Shown one piece after another: positions 54,182 to 63,606 of a stretch of DNA of 64,000 nt. Under the pieces are notes generated by a model. It made no database searches. It was not told where the DNA came from and saw only the letters and a program-made list of their open reading frames with translations. A program made the position numbers and the translations under genes. The DNA is from Acidobacteriota bacterium. Lineage in GTDB: Bacteria; Acidobacteriota; Terriglobia; Terriglobales; Acidobacteriaceae. The stretch's first letter is position 1. Every line of letters begins with the position of its first letter. The DNA is taken from contig QIAU01000145.1 of assembly GCA_003225055.1 (NCBI GenBank), positions 1-64,000 on the forward strand. The letters are read 5' to 3'.

Positions 54182-55068
54182 ATGGAGGGTCGGCTTACCT
54201 ATCGGCGTCGAACGGTCAGCGACGCCGACGTAAATTTCATTCGCCAACTCATCGCCCAACATCCGGGCGCGAGTCGACGCCAGCTCTCGCAGAAAACTGT
54301 GTCATGCGTGGAATTGGGTGCAACCTAATGGGGCCTTGCGCGACATGGTGTGCCGTGGATTGATGTTGCAGCTGCACCGCGCAAGGCTGATCGAGCTTCC
54401 GCCGGTTCGCCGCTTTCCCCGCAACCCGCTGGCCCAGCGCAGCCAGCCCGCCCTGGTGCGAGTCGAAACCAAACCGCTTTGCGCCCGTCTGGATCAGATC
54501 CAGCCGCTTGAGTTCCGCCAAGTGCGGCGGACACCGGAGGAGGATCTGTTCAACAGTCTGCTCCAGCAGTACCACTACTTGGGCCATGTGCAGCCGGTCG
54601 GCGAACATCTTAAGTTTTTGGTCTATGCCCAGCAGCGACCGATTGCTTGCTTGGCCTGGTCCTCCGCTCCGCGTCATCTGAGTAGCCGCGATCGCTTTAT
54701 CGGCTGGTCGGCCCAAGCGCGGTGCCAGAACCTGCGCCTCCTGGCTTATAACCCACGCTTTCTGATTCTGCCCTGGGTGCATGGCGGGCTTGGCTTCGCA
54801 CATTCTGGCGCGCATGGCGCGCAGCTTGAGTGAAGCTTGGCAGCGCGTGTACCGACATCCCCTCTACTTCTTGGAGACCTTCATCGATCCGGCACGCTTC
54901 CGCGGCACCTGCTATCGCGCTGCCAACTGGATTCTGTTGGGCTCCACCACGGGGCGAGGTAAAGATGACGTCCACCATCAAGGGGTGAACCGCTCCATCA
55001 AGCAAGTGCTGGGTTATTCTTTGTGCCCAGATTTTCGTCGGCGTTTGCAGGAAGTCGCGATAGGATGA
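54182..55068 (+). pseudogene. DUF4338/DruA-like gene, two frameshifts
   Basis: The full text over three frame pieces starts MEGRLTYRRRTVSDADVNFI and passes RQLIAQHPGASRRQLSQK, HAWNWVQPNGALRDMVCRGL, EFRQVRRTPEEDLFNSLLQQ, YHYLGHVQPVGEHLKFLVYA, FIGWSAQARCQNLRLLAYNP, HPLYFLETFIDPARFRGTCY and RAANWILLGSTTGRGKDDVH. It ends LCPDFRRRLQEVAIG. Breaks are an extra A near 54295 and an indel near 54778. PF14236 (DUF4338, DruA) includes the Druantia defence protein A and many standalone mobile-element copies. Confidence 0.75.
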
Positions 55069-55092
55069 ACCCTACCACGACTGGAACTGAGC

Positions 55093-55693
55093 ATGGAAGA
55101 TCTGGACCAACTGGTGGAGCGCGCTCGGCCGGCGCGGTCGACAAAAGAGTATGAACAGCTCAAAGCTGCCGTGGATACTCCGGCGTATTTAACCCAATTG
55201 GTAGAGGACAAGGACACCACCATTCAGCGACTTCGCCAGATCCTGTTCGGAGTGAGCACGGAAAAAACTGACAAGGTACTGAACAACGAGGTGGACAGCC
55301 AGGAATCCTGGGCGGAAAGGGATTCCGCCGATGCGCTGCTGGCGGATCGCACTCCGGAAAAAAACCAAGCCTCGGCCAGGCGGAGTCCTGGACATGGTCG
55401 CAACCGGGTGCAGGCGTATGGCGGAGCCGACACGAGCCAAGTATCCCACGGCTGGGCGAGAAGGGCGATCGCTGCCCGGGGTACAAGAAAGGCAAGCTGT
55501 ATGAGCCGGGAACACCGGGAATGGTGGTGCGGGTCAAGGGGCAGGCGCCGCTGGCGAGGCGGGGGCCCTGTTCATGAGCCTCATTCACACTTGCGAACTA
55601 CATTATGCTAATCCGTTTGACTATTTGACCGAGGTGCACAGACACGCGGGCGAGCTATCCCGCAGTCCTCAGGACTGGATGCTTTGGAATTAG
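55093..55693 (+). pseudogene. IS66 tnpC (transposase) with internal deletion
   Basis: N-terminal part: LKAAVDTPAYLTQLVEDKDT, RLRQILFGVSTEKTDKVLNN, then GHGRNRVQAYGGADTSQVSH and, in another frame, GDRCPGYKKGKLYEPGTPGM. Only the end of the catalytic part remains: MSLIHTCELHYANPFDYLTE and VHRHAGELSRSPQDWMLWN, then TAG at 55691. The whole DDE core (several hundred residues) is deleted at about 55570. Confidence 0.75.
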
Positions 55694-55763
55694 CGAGACA
55701 CACTCGAGCGGCGCGGCCTATCCTTGCAGATGGCATAGCGCCTGTTCGCGGAGGGACACCACC

Positions 55764-56411
55764 ATGACAAAACCGGAAACCCGATATCAGAAGTACCTGG
55801 CGCGCAAGCGGCAAAAGCAGCAGGGACAGAAGGCAACGCCCGCCCCTCCGCGAGCGGCAATGGCCTGGCAGATGCGCTGGGTGGCTCATGCCCCGATCCA
55901 TGAATGTTTGGTCCCTGCCGTTCTGTTCGAGCAGGGGCTGGGTAACTTGGTTTTCAGTCGCTCGCTGCCGGATGGGCGCATTGCCCTGTCTGTGTTCCTG
56001 CTGGACATGTTCTGCCTGGGAGTCAAGAATGCCTTTTTCACCATCACGACCAAACCTCAATACGCCGAGCGCCTGAGCGGTTGGTCGACGTCGGAGAGGC
56101 TCGAGGCGATGCATCCGGCCTGCTTCAGGAAACTGGTGGAAGGCGGAGTCGCCTACGCAGGTGAGCTAGGATTCAACCCCCATGCTGATTATCTCGTGGC
56201 ACGCCAGATCTTCGGCGATGTAGACGCGGTGGCCTGCCCAACCCATTTCGAGTATGGGCATGAGGGTAAGCCCTTCTATATCGCCGGTCCCCATGACACC
56301 GCCACACAGGTGCAGACTATAGTCAACCAGCTCGAGCGCCGTTTGGGCACCGGGAACTTTGACTATCTCGTAATGACAGATCCCAGCGAACTGGGAGAGT
56401 GGATTCGCTGA
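55764..56411 (+). CDS. Unknown conserved protein next to the IS66 remnant
   Basis: 215 aa with a strong ribosome site (GGAGGGACACCACC). Lysine/arginine-rich start (ETRYQKYLARKRQKQQGQKA), then APIHECLVPAVLFEQGLGNL, VFLLDMFCLGVKNAFFTITT, LGFNPHADYLVARQIFGDVD and CPTHFEYGHEGKPFYIAGPH. Looks like a full-length soluble protein, frequently seen beside mobile DNA as far as I recall. I do not know its function. Confidence 0.7.
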   Translation: MTKPETRYQKYLARKRQKQQGQKATPAPPRAAMAWQMRWVAHAPIHECLVPAVLFEQGLGNLVFSRSLPDGRIALSVFLLDMFCLGVKNAFFTITTKPQYAERLSGWSTSERLEAMHPACFRKLVEGGVAYAGELGFNPHADYLVARQIFGDVDAVACPTHFEYGHEGKPFYIAGPHDTATQVQTIVNQLERRLGTGNFDYLVMTDPSELGEWIR

Positions 56412-56494
56412 CTGTCGACCAGACCGAGAATAGCGGCCGCTGAATTTGCGCGGGCTCACCGGAAGGACACAATCCTTGTGCCCCCGAAGCGCAG

Positions 56495-57967
56495 CTACTC
56501 CAGGCGACACACTAATACCGCGTTGTTTTGGTAGGGGCACGGGAGACCCATCACCCCGGGCCTCTGGAGCACCACCCAATCCACCCCGAACTTCTGTTGC
56601 AGGCCGGGAAAGTCAGACAACTGGAAGTCTTTCCATCTCCGCTGAGCTCGGACCTGCTGGCGCCAGGTTTCGGCCAAAGCAGGGAACATGGTGACCGCTC
56701 CACTGTCTTTCACAACGTCTGCCAGACGGGAGCGCTCGGCAATAGCACGAAAGCCATGTTGGTCTTCCCCTGCCAGCGCCATGTAATCAGGATCGAGCGC
56801 GAAGTAAGCTTCGCGCGGCGTGTTCTGCCGAATCCAGAGGAATGCCTGGACCCAGTCGTTCTTGGGCTTGGCTCCTGGCCATTCGACGTGCGGCGTGGCG
56901 GGAAACAGTTGGCGCTGCGCGTACCACATGCCAGAGGAGAGCGGCAGAAACAATACAGCCCACCGCCAGATGTGGTCTCTGAGGACCCACTGAGCCACAA
57001 GTCCGCCAAGAAAGACGAACAACAGAATGTAGATCAGATGGAGACCGCGCATGGGTTGCAGTTCGGCAAAGTTGGCAAGGCGCTGCGGGATCGTGATGGT
57101 CAGAGAAACACAAAAGAAGACGAGACCAGAAACAACTGACGCCGAGCACATGGCTTCGAGTACCGGCAGGTCCTGGCTGCGCGCAAGCCAGCGGATGAGC
57201 CCTAACAGTGCGAGAGGAGCGAAAATCCCCAGCCACTCATACCATCGCCACTCGCGCAAAAAGAAGTAGGGCCGCGTTGTAAGCACTTCACGGTAAGCGT
57301 CGGTGATCGGCGGAAATAGGCCTAAAGGAAACAACAGCAGGGCGCTCGTTGCCTCCAGGCGAGAACTGCTCAAGGTCTCCGGTTGTCGCCGATTCATCCA
57401 GAGAAACAGAACTACGTAGGCAACGCCAAACACCGCCATCAGCGGATGAATCAGCACGGTAAAGATGATCCAGAGCAACGCACGCGCGAACTTGCGCTCG
57501 ACGGCATTAATGAGGATGAATAGTACGGCGGGCGTGGACAACGAGCGCGTGCTCAGGTACTCGTCCATGATGTAGAGGGCGGTGCCTGCGACGGGAATGG
57601 TTAGCAGTGCCGCGATCAGTGCCACGCTGCCCCATCGTGCCAGCGCGTCGCGAAACGTCAGCCGGCCGAGATGCCAACAGCCAAGCAGCAATAAAAAAAT
57701 CGAGAACCACTGCCAAAGAAACAGCGCCCAGTCCACTGGCAGGTTTGAAATCCGAATGGACCCGGCAATCAAACTCGGAAACAGCGTCATGTGGGCATGA
57801 GAAGCGAAGAAAGCGGAGTTATGTGGGTAGAGCGCGGGATTCAGCGCCTTCTTAATTCCGGGGAGATAGATTTCTGCGTCTTCGACGCCGGGGTGGTAGC
57901 CGTGCACCATCAGGGCGCAGAATGCCAGTAGGATAAGGATGGGCACATCCCGAGGATAGTTTTTCAA
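56495..57967 (-). CDS. Polytopic membrane protein (DUF6798-like)
   Basis: 490 aa with about ten hydrophobic segments. The N-terminal HGYHPGVEDAEIYLPGIKKA and LNPALYPHNSAFFASHAHMT resemble the first loop of GT-C-like proteins; the C-terminal soluble part has FLWIRQNTPREAYFALDPDY and an IAERSRLADVVKDSGAV stretch, the usual DUF6798 tail. Possibly a membrane glycosyltransferase. Two GT2 genes follow nearby. Confidence 0.7.
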   Translation of the reverse strand: MKNYPRDVPILILLAFCALMVHGYHPGVEDAEIYLPGIKKALNPALYPHNSAFFASHAHMTLFPSLIAGSIRISNLPVDWALFLWQWFSIFLLLLGCWHLGRLTFRDALARWGSVALIAALLTIPVAGTALYIMDEYLSTRSLSTPAVLFILINAVERKFARALLWIIFTVLIHPLMAVFGVAYVVLFLWMNRRQPETLSSSRLEATSALLLFPLGLFPPITDAYREVLTTRPYFFLREWRWYEWLGIFAPLALLGLIRWLARSQDLPVLEAMCSASVVSGLVFFCVSLTITIPQRLANFAELQPMRGLHLIYILLFVFLGGLVAQWVLRDHIWRWAVLFLPLSSGMWYAQRQLFPATPHVEWPGAKPKNDWVQAFLWIRQNTPREAYFALDPDYMALAGEDQHGFRAIAERSRLADVVKDSGAVTMFPALAETWRQQVRAQRRWKDFQLSDFPGLQQKFGVDWVVLQRPGVMGLPCPYQNNAVLVCRLE

Positions 57968-58000
57968 GTCGCGAACCTTTAGAATCGCTGTCTTATTCTG

Positions 58001-58789
58001 ATGAACGTTGCCGAGCCTTCAACGATGCCCGACATGCCTTCTTCCAGCCAACTGTCGGACTCTGCGACCGAGTCGTCTCAAAAGCTTGCGCTCATCGTGC
58101 CAACCCTCTACGAGTCCGGGAACATCGGTGCCTTGATCGAGCGCATCCGACGCGCACTCGCCCCGCTGGGGATATGTTATGAGTTGATTGTAGTCGATGA
58201 TGACAGCCGCGATGGGATAGACGAGATCGTCGGCGAGATTGCGGGCCAGGATCCGCGGGTGCGATTGCTGGTTCGCAAGGGCGTGCGGGGCCTGGCGGGC
58301 GCGGTGATTCATGGCTGGCAGAATACGGATGCCGAGTTCCTGGGCGTGATTGATGCCGACCTGCAGCACCCGCCCGAATTATTGCCGCAAATGTGGGAGG
58401 AACTCACATCTGGGACAGATGTCGTGGTTGCGAGCCGGTACGCTCCGCAGGGCAGCCGCAGGAATTGGAATCGCTTTCGTCACCTGCTCTCGCAAATCGC
58501 CATCTGGGTGACCTGGCCGTTGCAGAAACCCGGGATTCGGGTGCAGGACCCGATGTCCGGGTTTTTTCTGGTGCGCCGTTCCTGCACAAAAGACGGAGCC
58601 CTGCAGCCGCAGGGCTTCAAAATTCTCCTGGAGATCCTGGTCCGCGGAGATATCCGGTCCTCCCGCGAGGTTCCGTTCACCTTTGGCCGGAGACACTCCG
58701 GCAGAAGCAAAGCCAGCCTGAAGGTAGGACTCGACTACCTGATCCTGCTGCGCAAATTGTGGAAGACGCGTCGAAATCCCAGGTCGTAA
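58001..58789 (+). CDS. Polyprenol-phosphate sugar synthase-like GT2
   Basis: 262 aa without C-terminal membrane helices. LIVPTLYESGNIGALIERIR, LIVVDDDSRDGIDEIVGEIA, GLAGAVIHGWQNTDAEFLGV and the acidic site DADLQHPPELLPQMW match dolichol-phosphate mannose synthases (Dpm1 type). It would make a polyprenyl-phosphate sugar donor for GT-C enzymes such as the ArnT-like protein in this window. Divergent from the DUF6798-like gene, 33 bp apart. Confidence 0.88.
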   Translation: MNVAEPSTMPDMPSSSQLSDSATESSQKLALIVPTLYESGNIGALIERIRRALAPLGICYELIVVDDDSRDGIDEIVGEIAGQDPRVRLLVRKGVRGLAGAVIHGWQNTDAEFLGVIDADLQHPPELLPQMWEELTSGTDVVVASRYAPQGSRRNWNRFRHLLSQIAIWVTWPLQKPGIRVQDPMSGFFLVRRSCTKDGALQPQGFKILLEILVRGDIRSSREVPFTFGRRHSGRSKASLKVGLDYLILLRKLWKTRRNPRS

Positions 58790-58848
58790 TCCTGAGCGGA
58801 CGCAATCCGCGAACAATCCGGCGTCGCACAGCCGAGATGCTGCGTAAA

Positions 58849-59646
58849 TCAACCAGCCCGCCCGTTGATCGCGCTGCGGGCATAGTAGCCGAGGTCCAGC
58901 TTCCGCCCCTGCGCGCTGAACCGGGGCAGCCGCACTAAGCCCCATTTCTGGAGCACGAATTCGAGCGCGGTGGCGATTACGCCCAAGCCATACTTCACGC
59001 TGCGGCGGAAGTTGATGGACGATGCCTCTTGAAAATATTTTGTTGGACACGACACCTCGCCGATGCGAAACCCGAAGTAGACACATTGCGCCAACACCTG
59101 GTTGTCGAAAACAAAATCATCGGAATTTTCCAGCAGAGGCAACTCGGTGAGTACCTTGCGGCTGAAGGCGCGGTAGCCGGTGTGATATTCGGAAAGCTTG
59201 GCCCCGAGAAACAGATTCTCGAACGCGGTCAGCAGGCGGTTGGCAACGTACTTGTAAAACGGCATACCGCCACGCAGCGCGTGTCCGCCGATAATGCGGG
59301 AGCCCAGCACGACATCGTAAACGTCATTCGCCACCATGCTGGCCATGGCTGTAACCAATAGCGGCGTGTACTGGTAGTCGGGGTGGAGCATGATGATGAC
59401 GTCGGCCCCCGCCGCCAGGGCCTCGCGATAACAGGTCTGTTGGTTGCGGCCGTACCCGTAATTCTTGTCATGCACGTAAACGTGCAGGCCCAACCGCTCG
59501 GCGAGTTGCACCGTCTTATCCGAGCTGTAGTCGTCCACCAGGATGCGGATATCCACCAGGTCAGGAAGCTCTCCCACGGTGGCTTCCAGAGTCTTTTCGG
59601 CATTAAAGGCGGGCATAACCACCGCCACGCGCATACCGTTGATCAT
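58849..59646 (-). CDS. GT2-family glycosyltransferase (DPM1/DPG synthase-like)
   Basis: 265 aa: [80 protein letters not shown] and the acceptor region [20 protein letters not shown]. Acidic DYQY replaces the usual DxD. Lacks clear membrane helices. Convergent with the neighbouring GT2, both probably in envelope sugar metabolism. Confidence 0.85.
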   Translation of the reverse strand: MINGMRVAVVMPAFNAEKTLEATVGELPDLVDIRILVDDYSSDKTVQLAERLGLHVYVHDKNYGYGRNQQTCYREALAAGADVIIMLHPDYQYTPLLVTAMASMVANDVYDVVLGSRIIGGHALRGGMPFYKYVANRLLTAFENLFLGAKLSEYHTGYRAFSRKVLTELPLLENSDDFVFDNQVLAQCVYFGFRIGEVSCPTKYFQEASSINFRRSVKYGLGVIATALEFVLQKWGLVRLPRFSAQGRKLDLGYYARSAINGRAG

Positions 59647-59971
59647 GAGTTTCAGCGAGTCTGGGAACGCGAGCTAAACTCGGGCTGTGTCTATATTATC
59701 GTGACGGCTAATTCTGGCGCTGCGTTCTAAAAGGTTGGACATCAAAAGCAAGACTTACGGGTAATCAGCGGCTTTCCTACCAGGAATTCCGGATTGACAG
59801 TCAGTTCTGCCCCATACTACCGTCCCCCGCGCTCCGTTTAGGGTGAAGTCATCCGCGGATTTGTGCCCGTTTCTATAGAACAGCCGAATTTCGTTGCCGC
59901 TCGCCAATTCGCGAATGCACGGCTCTCGACGTGGGGTTCGAGAGGATATCCAATTTCAAACAGGAGGACGT
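59647..59971. other. Intergenic region upstream of EXORDIUM-like gene
   Basis: No gene. The end carries the ribosome site CAGGAGGACGT of the next gene. Confidence 0.45.
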
Positions 59972-60919
59972 ATGCGGAAAGGGGTTTGGACTCTTCTGCT
60001 GGTACTTGCTTGTCTGACGTTGGCAAGCGCGCAAACAACCCGTGATGCCAAGCATGTGGTGCCCACCGGCAAAGGCTGGGGTGTCGAATCCACAACGGCA
60101 CCGCCGGTCGATCCCTATTCGGTTACACAGGGTAATGGCATCAACTACCACGGCGGCCCGGTGATGGCGGGCAATCCGGTGAATGTCTATTTCATATGGT
60201 ACGGAAACTGGACGAATGGACCGCGCCCTTCCGACAGCCAGGTAACGGTCGGGTTGCTCGAGTCGCTGTTTGGTTCAGGGGGCATCGGCGGATCGGGCTA
60301 TGAGAAAATCAATACCACTTACGGGGACAACACCAACAATGTGAGCGGCAACATCGCACGGGTCTCTTCCACGACCGACAACTACTCGCACGGAACACGG
60401 CTAAGCGATTCGGGCGTGCAGGCGGTCGTATCCAGCGCGATCAGCAGCGGCCGGTTGCCGAAAGACACGAATGGCGTTTATTTCGTGCTGACTTCGTCCG
60501 ACGTTCGAGAGACCTCAGGCTTCTGTACCCAGTACTGCGGCTGGCATACCCGTGGCACCATCTCGGGCGCGGACATCAAGTACTCGTTCGTGGGCAACCC
60601 AGACCGGTGTCCGTCTGCCTGCGAGATGCAGACTGTCAGTCCGAACGGGGATAGTGGCGCCGATGGCATGGCCAACGTCATGGCCCACGAGTCGGAAGAA
60701 ACTGCGTCCGACCCGGACCTCAACGCCTGGTATGACTCTTCGGGCGCAGAAAACGCTGACAAATGCGCGTGGAAGTTTGGCCCCACCACGGGTGGTATCG
60801 GGAACGGCGCCTACAACGAGACGTTTGGTAATCACAACTGGTTGATCCAGATGAACTGGGAGAACGCCCGCGGCGGCGGTTGCGACCAGAGGCTGGGTGG
60901 CACTTTCTATACCAGGTAG
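59972..60919 (+). CDS. Secreted EXORDIUM/PHI-1-like protein
   Basis: 315 aa from ATG 59972 (CAGGAGGACGT upstream). Signal peptide MRKGVWTLLLVLACLTLASA. The mature chain has YHGGPVMAGNPVNVYFIWYG, VSSAISSGRLPKDTNGVYFV, SGFCTQYCGWHTRGTISGAD, NVMAHESEETASDPDLNAWY and NADKCAWKFG, the hallmarks of plant EXORDIUM/phosphate-induced proteins (family IPR006766). The conserved HES..E motif might bind metal; it does not form a standard HExxH. Function in bacteria is unknown. Confidence 0.85.
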   Translation: MRKGVWTLLLVLACLTLASAQTTRDAKHVVPTGKGWGVESTTAPPVDPYSVTQGNGINYHGGPVMAGNPVNVYFIWYGNWTNGPRPSDSQVTVGLLESLFGSGGIGGSGYEKINTTYGDNTNNVSGNIARVSSTTDNYSHGTRLSDSGVQAVVSSAISSGRLPKDTNGVYFVLTSSDVRETSGFCTQYCGWHTRGTISGADIKYSFVGNPDRCPSACEMQTVSPNGDSGADGMANVMAHESEETASDPDLNAWYDSSGAENADKCAWKFGPTTGGIGNGAYNETFGNHNWLIQMNWENARGGGCDQRLGGTFYTR

Positions 60920-60973
60920 CTGGAGCAAACCTCGGGCCGTCCGCCTTTTTCCTGGGGAGATGATTGCAAGAAA

Positions 60974-61495
60974 ATGAAAATCCCATTCGTCGCCGTAATG
61001 GTTTTTCTAGGCAGCTGTGCCGCCCTCCCGCAGAATCAGGGACCCCGTCAGACGCCCGGCCGAATTGTCACCACCACCCGCCTGGTGGCGCTCTTCTCCC
61101 AGATGGAAGCGGGTTGGCTGGAGGCGATCCAGCAGCAGGATCAGGCCACCTTGACCCGTTTCCTGGCAGACGATTTTCAGGTCTGGACGCCGACCCCGCC
61201 CGGCGAGCCTGTTCCGCGCGAGCAGTGGTTGCAGCAGGCCATGGCCGAGAAGCTAGATTCATTCCGCATCCGCCAGATGGCGGCGCGCGCTGTGAACAGC
61301 AGCACGGTGGTCGTGAGCTTCGTTTTGGGTGAGACCGTCCAACAAGCCGGGAAACCTCGCGCCACCGACTATTTCATCGTTGATCTATGGCAGAAGAAAG
61401 ATGAAAACTGGCAGGTGACGGATCGGTATTTGTCCCAAGTCAGAGGAATCTCAGGAAACCAGCCGGGCGACGTGAAGCCGACAGGAAAGAACTGA
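60974..61495 (+). CDS. Secreted DUF4440/SnoaL-like protein
   Basis: 173 aa with a signal peptide (MKIPFVAVMVFLGSCAALPQ; the Cys15 may make it a lipoprotein). The cone-fold reads MEAGWLEAIQQQDQATLTRF, LADDFQVWTPTPPGEPVPRE and ATDYFIVDLWQKKDENWQVT, typical of NTF2-like DUF4440. 54 bp after the EXORDIUM-like gene, probably cotranscribed. Function unknown. Confidence 0.8.
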   Translation: MKIPFVAVMVFLGSCAALPQNQGPRQTPGRIVTTTRLVALFSQMEAGWLEAIQQQDQATLTRFLADDFQVWTPTPPGEPVPREQWLQQAMAEKLDSFRIRQMAARAVNSSTVVVSFVLGETVQQAGKPRATDYFIVDLWQKKDENWQVTDRYLSQVRGISGNQPGDVKPTGKN

Positions 61496-61554
61496 ACGGG
61501 GTGCCTTCAGCGATAACCTGGGTTTTGACCTCAGGCGCTCATTGTCAAGGCTCC

Positions 61555-61900
61555 CTAGGTGCCTGCGATTGAGCCTAATGAAAAATCGCGCCTTAGCGGA
61601 TAGTCGACAATCAGGGCCCGACCGTCCCCGCAGAGCCTTCACCCAAGGGCGAACATTCCTGGGCACGATCCCCACCACTCCCGGTCGCGCGATCTGCGTC
61701 ACTCCGTCGTTGGTCATCTCCATTTCGCCCTCGATCACGTTCCAAACTTCTTCCTGAGGATGGCAGTGCTCGTGAACGGACGAGCCGCGCACGAACTCGT
61801 AGTGCGCAAAAGTCATGCTTGGCGAATGGAAATAGCGACCAGACCAGCCCGGCAAGCGCTCGATTACCTTCAGATTGCGTGTGTCGACAAAAGGCTTGCG
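61555..61900 (-). pseudogene. Cupin-domain gene disrupted by a frameshift
   Basis: The cupin fold is clear: KPFVDTRNLKVIERLPGWSG, RYFHSPSMTFAHYEFVRGSS, HEHCHPQEEVWNVIEGEMEM and IARPGVVGIVPRNVRPWVKA. Metal ligands His-His-Glu are in VHEHCHPQEE. Near 61615-61635 the frame is lost; the correct ending RALIVDYPLRRDF lies in another frame and stops at 61555. No ATG is found before the visible N-terminus (a TAG precedes), so the start is also in doubt. Confidence 0.65.
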
Positions 61901-62102
61901 ACTCCTCTTCGGGAGGGGATTCTACCACCGGCGACTGGCCAGCAAACGGCACCCAGGAGGCCCTCTTGCCAATTCTTTCGAATCCCGCGCCCTATGCATC
62001 CAGCTAGCTTTCTCGTCGGACCGGGCCTCTATCTTCCGCATGCACGGAAATTTCTGTTCATTGGTAAACTAATGGGATCCTCGGAAAGCCACAAAACGCA
62101 CT

Positions 62103-63515
62103 ATGGTGGGCGAGCGCACTTTATTCGAGAAGGTCTGGGACGGCCACGTAGTCTGCGAGCCGGCGGGCGGAAGTCCTCTCCTTTATATAGACCTCCATCT
62201 GGTGCACGAGGTGACTTCGCCGCAAGCATTCGATGGCCTGCGAGCTGCCGGGCGGCGTGTGCGTCAGCCGCATCGCACCGTGGCTACCGTGGATCACAAT
62301 GTCCCGACCACTCCGCGGGGTCTGCCCATCACTGATCCCATTGCCGCTCGCCAGATCGAAGCCCTGCAGCAAAACTGCAAAGAGTTCGGCATTCCCTTGT
62401 TCGACATGGATTCACCCCAGCAGGGCATAGTCCACGTTATTGGGCCGGAGCTGGGCTTGACTCAGCCCGGCATGACGATCGTGTGCGGCGACAGTCATAC
62501 CAGCACCCACGGTGCTTTCGGCGCGCTGGCCTTTGGCGTGGGTACTTCCGAGGTCGAGCATGTTCTGGCGACTCAGTGCCTGCCCCAACGCAAGCCCAAG
62601 ACCATGCTCATCGATATTCAGGGCGCCCTGCCGGAAGGAGTCACGGCGAAAGATCTTATTCTCGGCATCATTGGGCAGATCGGGACCGATGGCGCTACCG
62701 GCCACGCGATCGAGTATGCAGGCGAGGCGGTCCGTGCGCTCTCCATGGAGGGGCGCATGACGGTCTGCAACATGAGCATTGAGGCTGGTGCACGCGCCGG
62801 CATGGTCGCGCCCGACGAGACTACCTTTGCGTACATAAAAGGACGCCGTTTCGCCCCGCAAGACGATGATTGGGAGAAGGCGCTGGCTTACTGGCGTACG
62901 CTGCCGTCCGAGCTAGGAGCCCAGTACGACAAGGTGGTTAAGATCGATGCCTCCCAGCTCGCGCCTTTTGTGACCTGGGGCACAAATCCGGGCATGGTGG
63001 TGGCGGTCACCGAGCGTGTGCCGGAATTGAATGGCTTCCACAACGATGCCGACCGGCACGCCGCTGAGCGCATGTTTGAATACATGGCGCTCGAGCCGGG
63101 TACCCGCGTGCAGGATATTTCTGTGGATCGCGTATTCATCGGTTCCTGCACCAACTCGCGTCTGGAAGACTTGCGCGCGGCCGCCCGGGTCGCCAAGGGA
63201 TACAAAGTCAATTCCAAGGTGCGGGCCATGGTGGTTCCGGGATCGCAGGCTGTCAAGCACGCGGCCGAGCAGGAAGGCCTGCATAGGATCTTCCTGGAAG
63301 CCGGTTTTGAGTGGCGGGAGTCAGGATGTTCGATGTGCCTCGGTATGAACCCAGACATCCTTCAACCCGGCGAGCGCTGCGCTTCGACCAGCAATCGGAA
63401 TTTTGAGGGACGTCAGGGGCGAGGCGGGCGCACTCATTTAGTTAGTCCGATGATGGCGGCGGCAGCGGCCATTGCAGGACACTTCACCGATGTTCGGAAT
63501 TGGCAGTTTCACTGA
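62103..63515 (+). CDS. leuC: 3-isopropylmalate dehydratase large subunit
   Basis: 470 aa aconitase-family enzyme of leucine synthesis. Iron-sulfur cysteines are in [12 protein letters not shown] and [10 protein letters not shown]. Other fingerprints: [32 protein letters not shown] and [19 protein letters not shown]. The next gene encodes the small subunit; the 91-bp gap holds family-A repeat copy 6. Confidence 0.97.
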   Translation: MVGERTLFEKVWDGHVVCEPAGGSPLLYIDLHLVHEVTSPQAFDGLRAAGRRVRQPHRTVATVDHNVPTTPRGLPITDPIAARQIEALQQNCKEFGIPLFDMDSPQQGIVHVIGPELGLTQPGMTIVCGDSHTSTHGAFGALAFGVGTSEVEHVLATQCLPQRKPKTMLIDIQGALPEGVTAKDLILGIIGQIGTDGATGHAIEYAGEAVRALSMEGRMTVCNMSIEAGARAGMVAPDETTFAYIKGRRFAPQDDDWEKALAYWRTLPSELGAQYDKVVKIDASQLAPFVTWGTNPGMVVAVTERVPELNGFHNDADRHAAERMFEYMALEPGTRVQDISVDRVFIGSCTNSRLEDLRAAARVAKGYKVNSKVRAMVVPGSQAVKHAAEQEGLHRIFLEAGFEWRESGCSMCLGMNPDILQPGERCASTSNRNFEGRQGRGGRTHLVSPMMAAAAAIAGHFTDVRNWQFH

Positions 63516-63526
63516 GGAAAATCAAA

Positions 63527-63563
63527 GCAGATTCCTCCCGGCTGAAGCCGCCTGGGAGTGAGG
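63527..63563 (+). repeat. Short interspersed repeat, family A, copy 6
   Basis: Reads GCAGATTCCTCCCGGCTGAA then GCCGCCTGGGAGTGAGGA. The inner CGGCT/AGCCG is complementary. Located between leuC and leuD, so it would be transcribed. Confidence 0.65.
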
Positions 63564-63606
63564 AGACGTCGAATGCGCGGACAACAGTGTTCGCGCACAC
63601 AACACA

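Larger units (their letters stand above)
53540..55693 (+). mobile_element. Degenerate IS66-type element with DUF4338 passenger
   Basis: In order: tnpA-like, tnpB-like, a DUF4338/DruA-like gene and both ends of tnpC, all damaged. IS66 elements normally carry tnpA-tnpB-tnpC; the extra gene sits between tnpB and tnpC. I could not identify terminal inverted repeats or target duplications, so the edges are those of the coding remnants. It cannot transpose on its own. Confidence 0.75.

Noticed and set aside
53540-55068. An active Druantia defence system
   Set aside because: Only a DruA-like gene is present, it is frameshifted, and it lies inside IS66 remnants; no druBCDE partner is seen.
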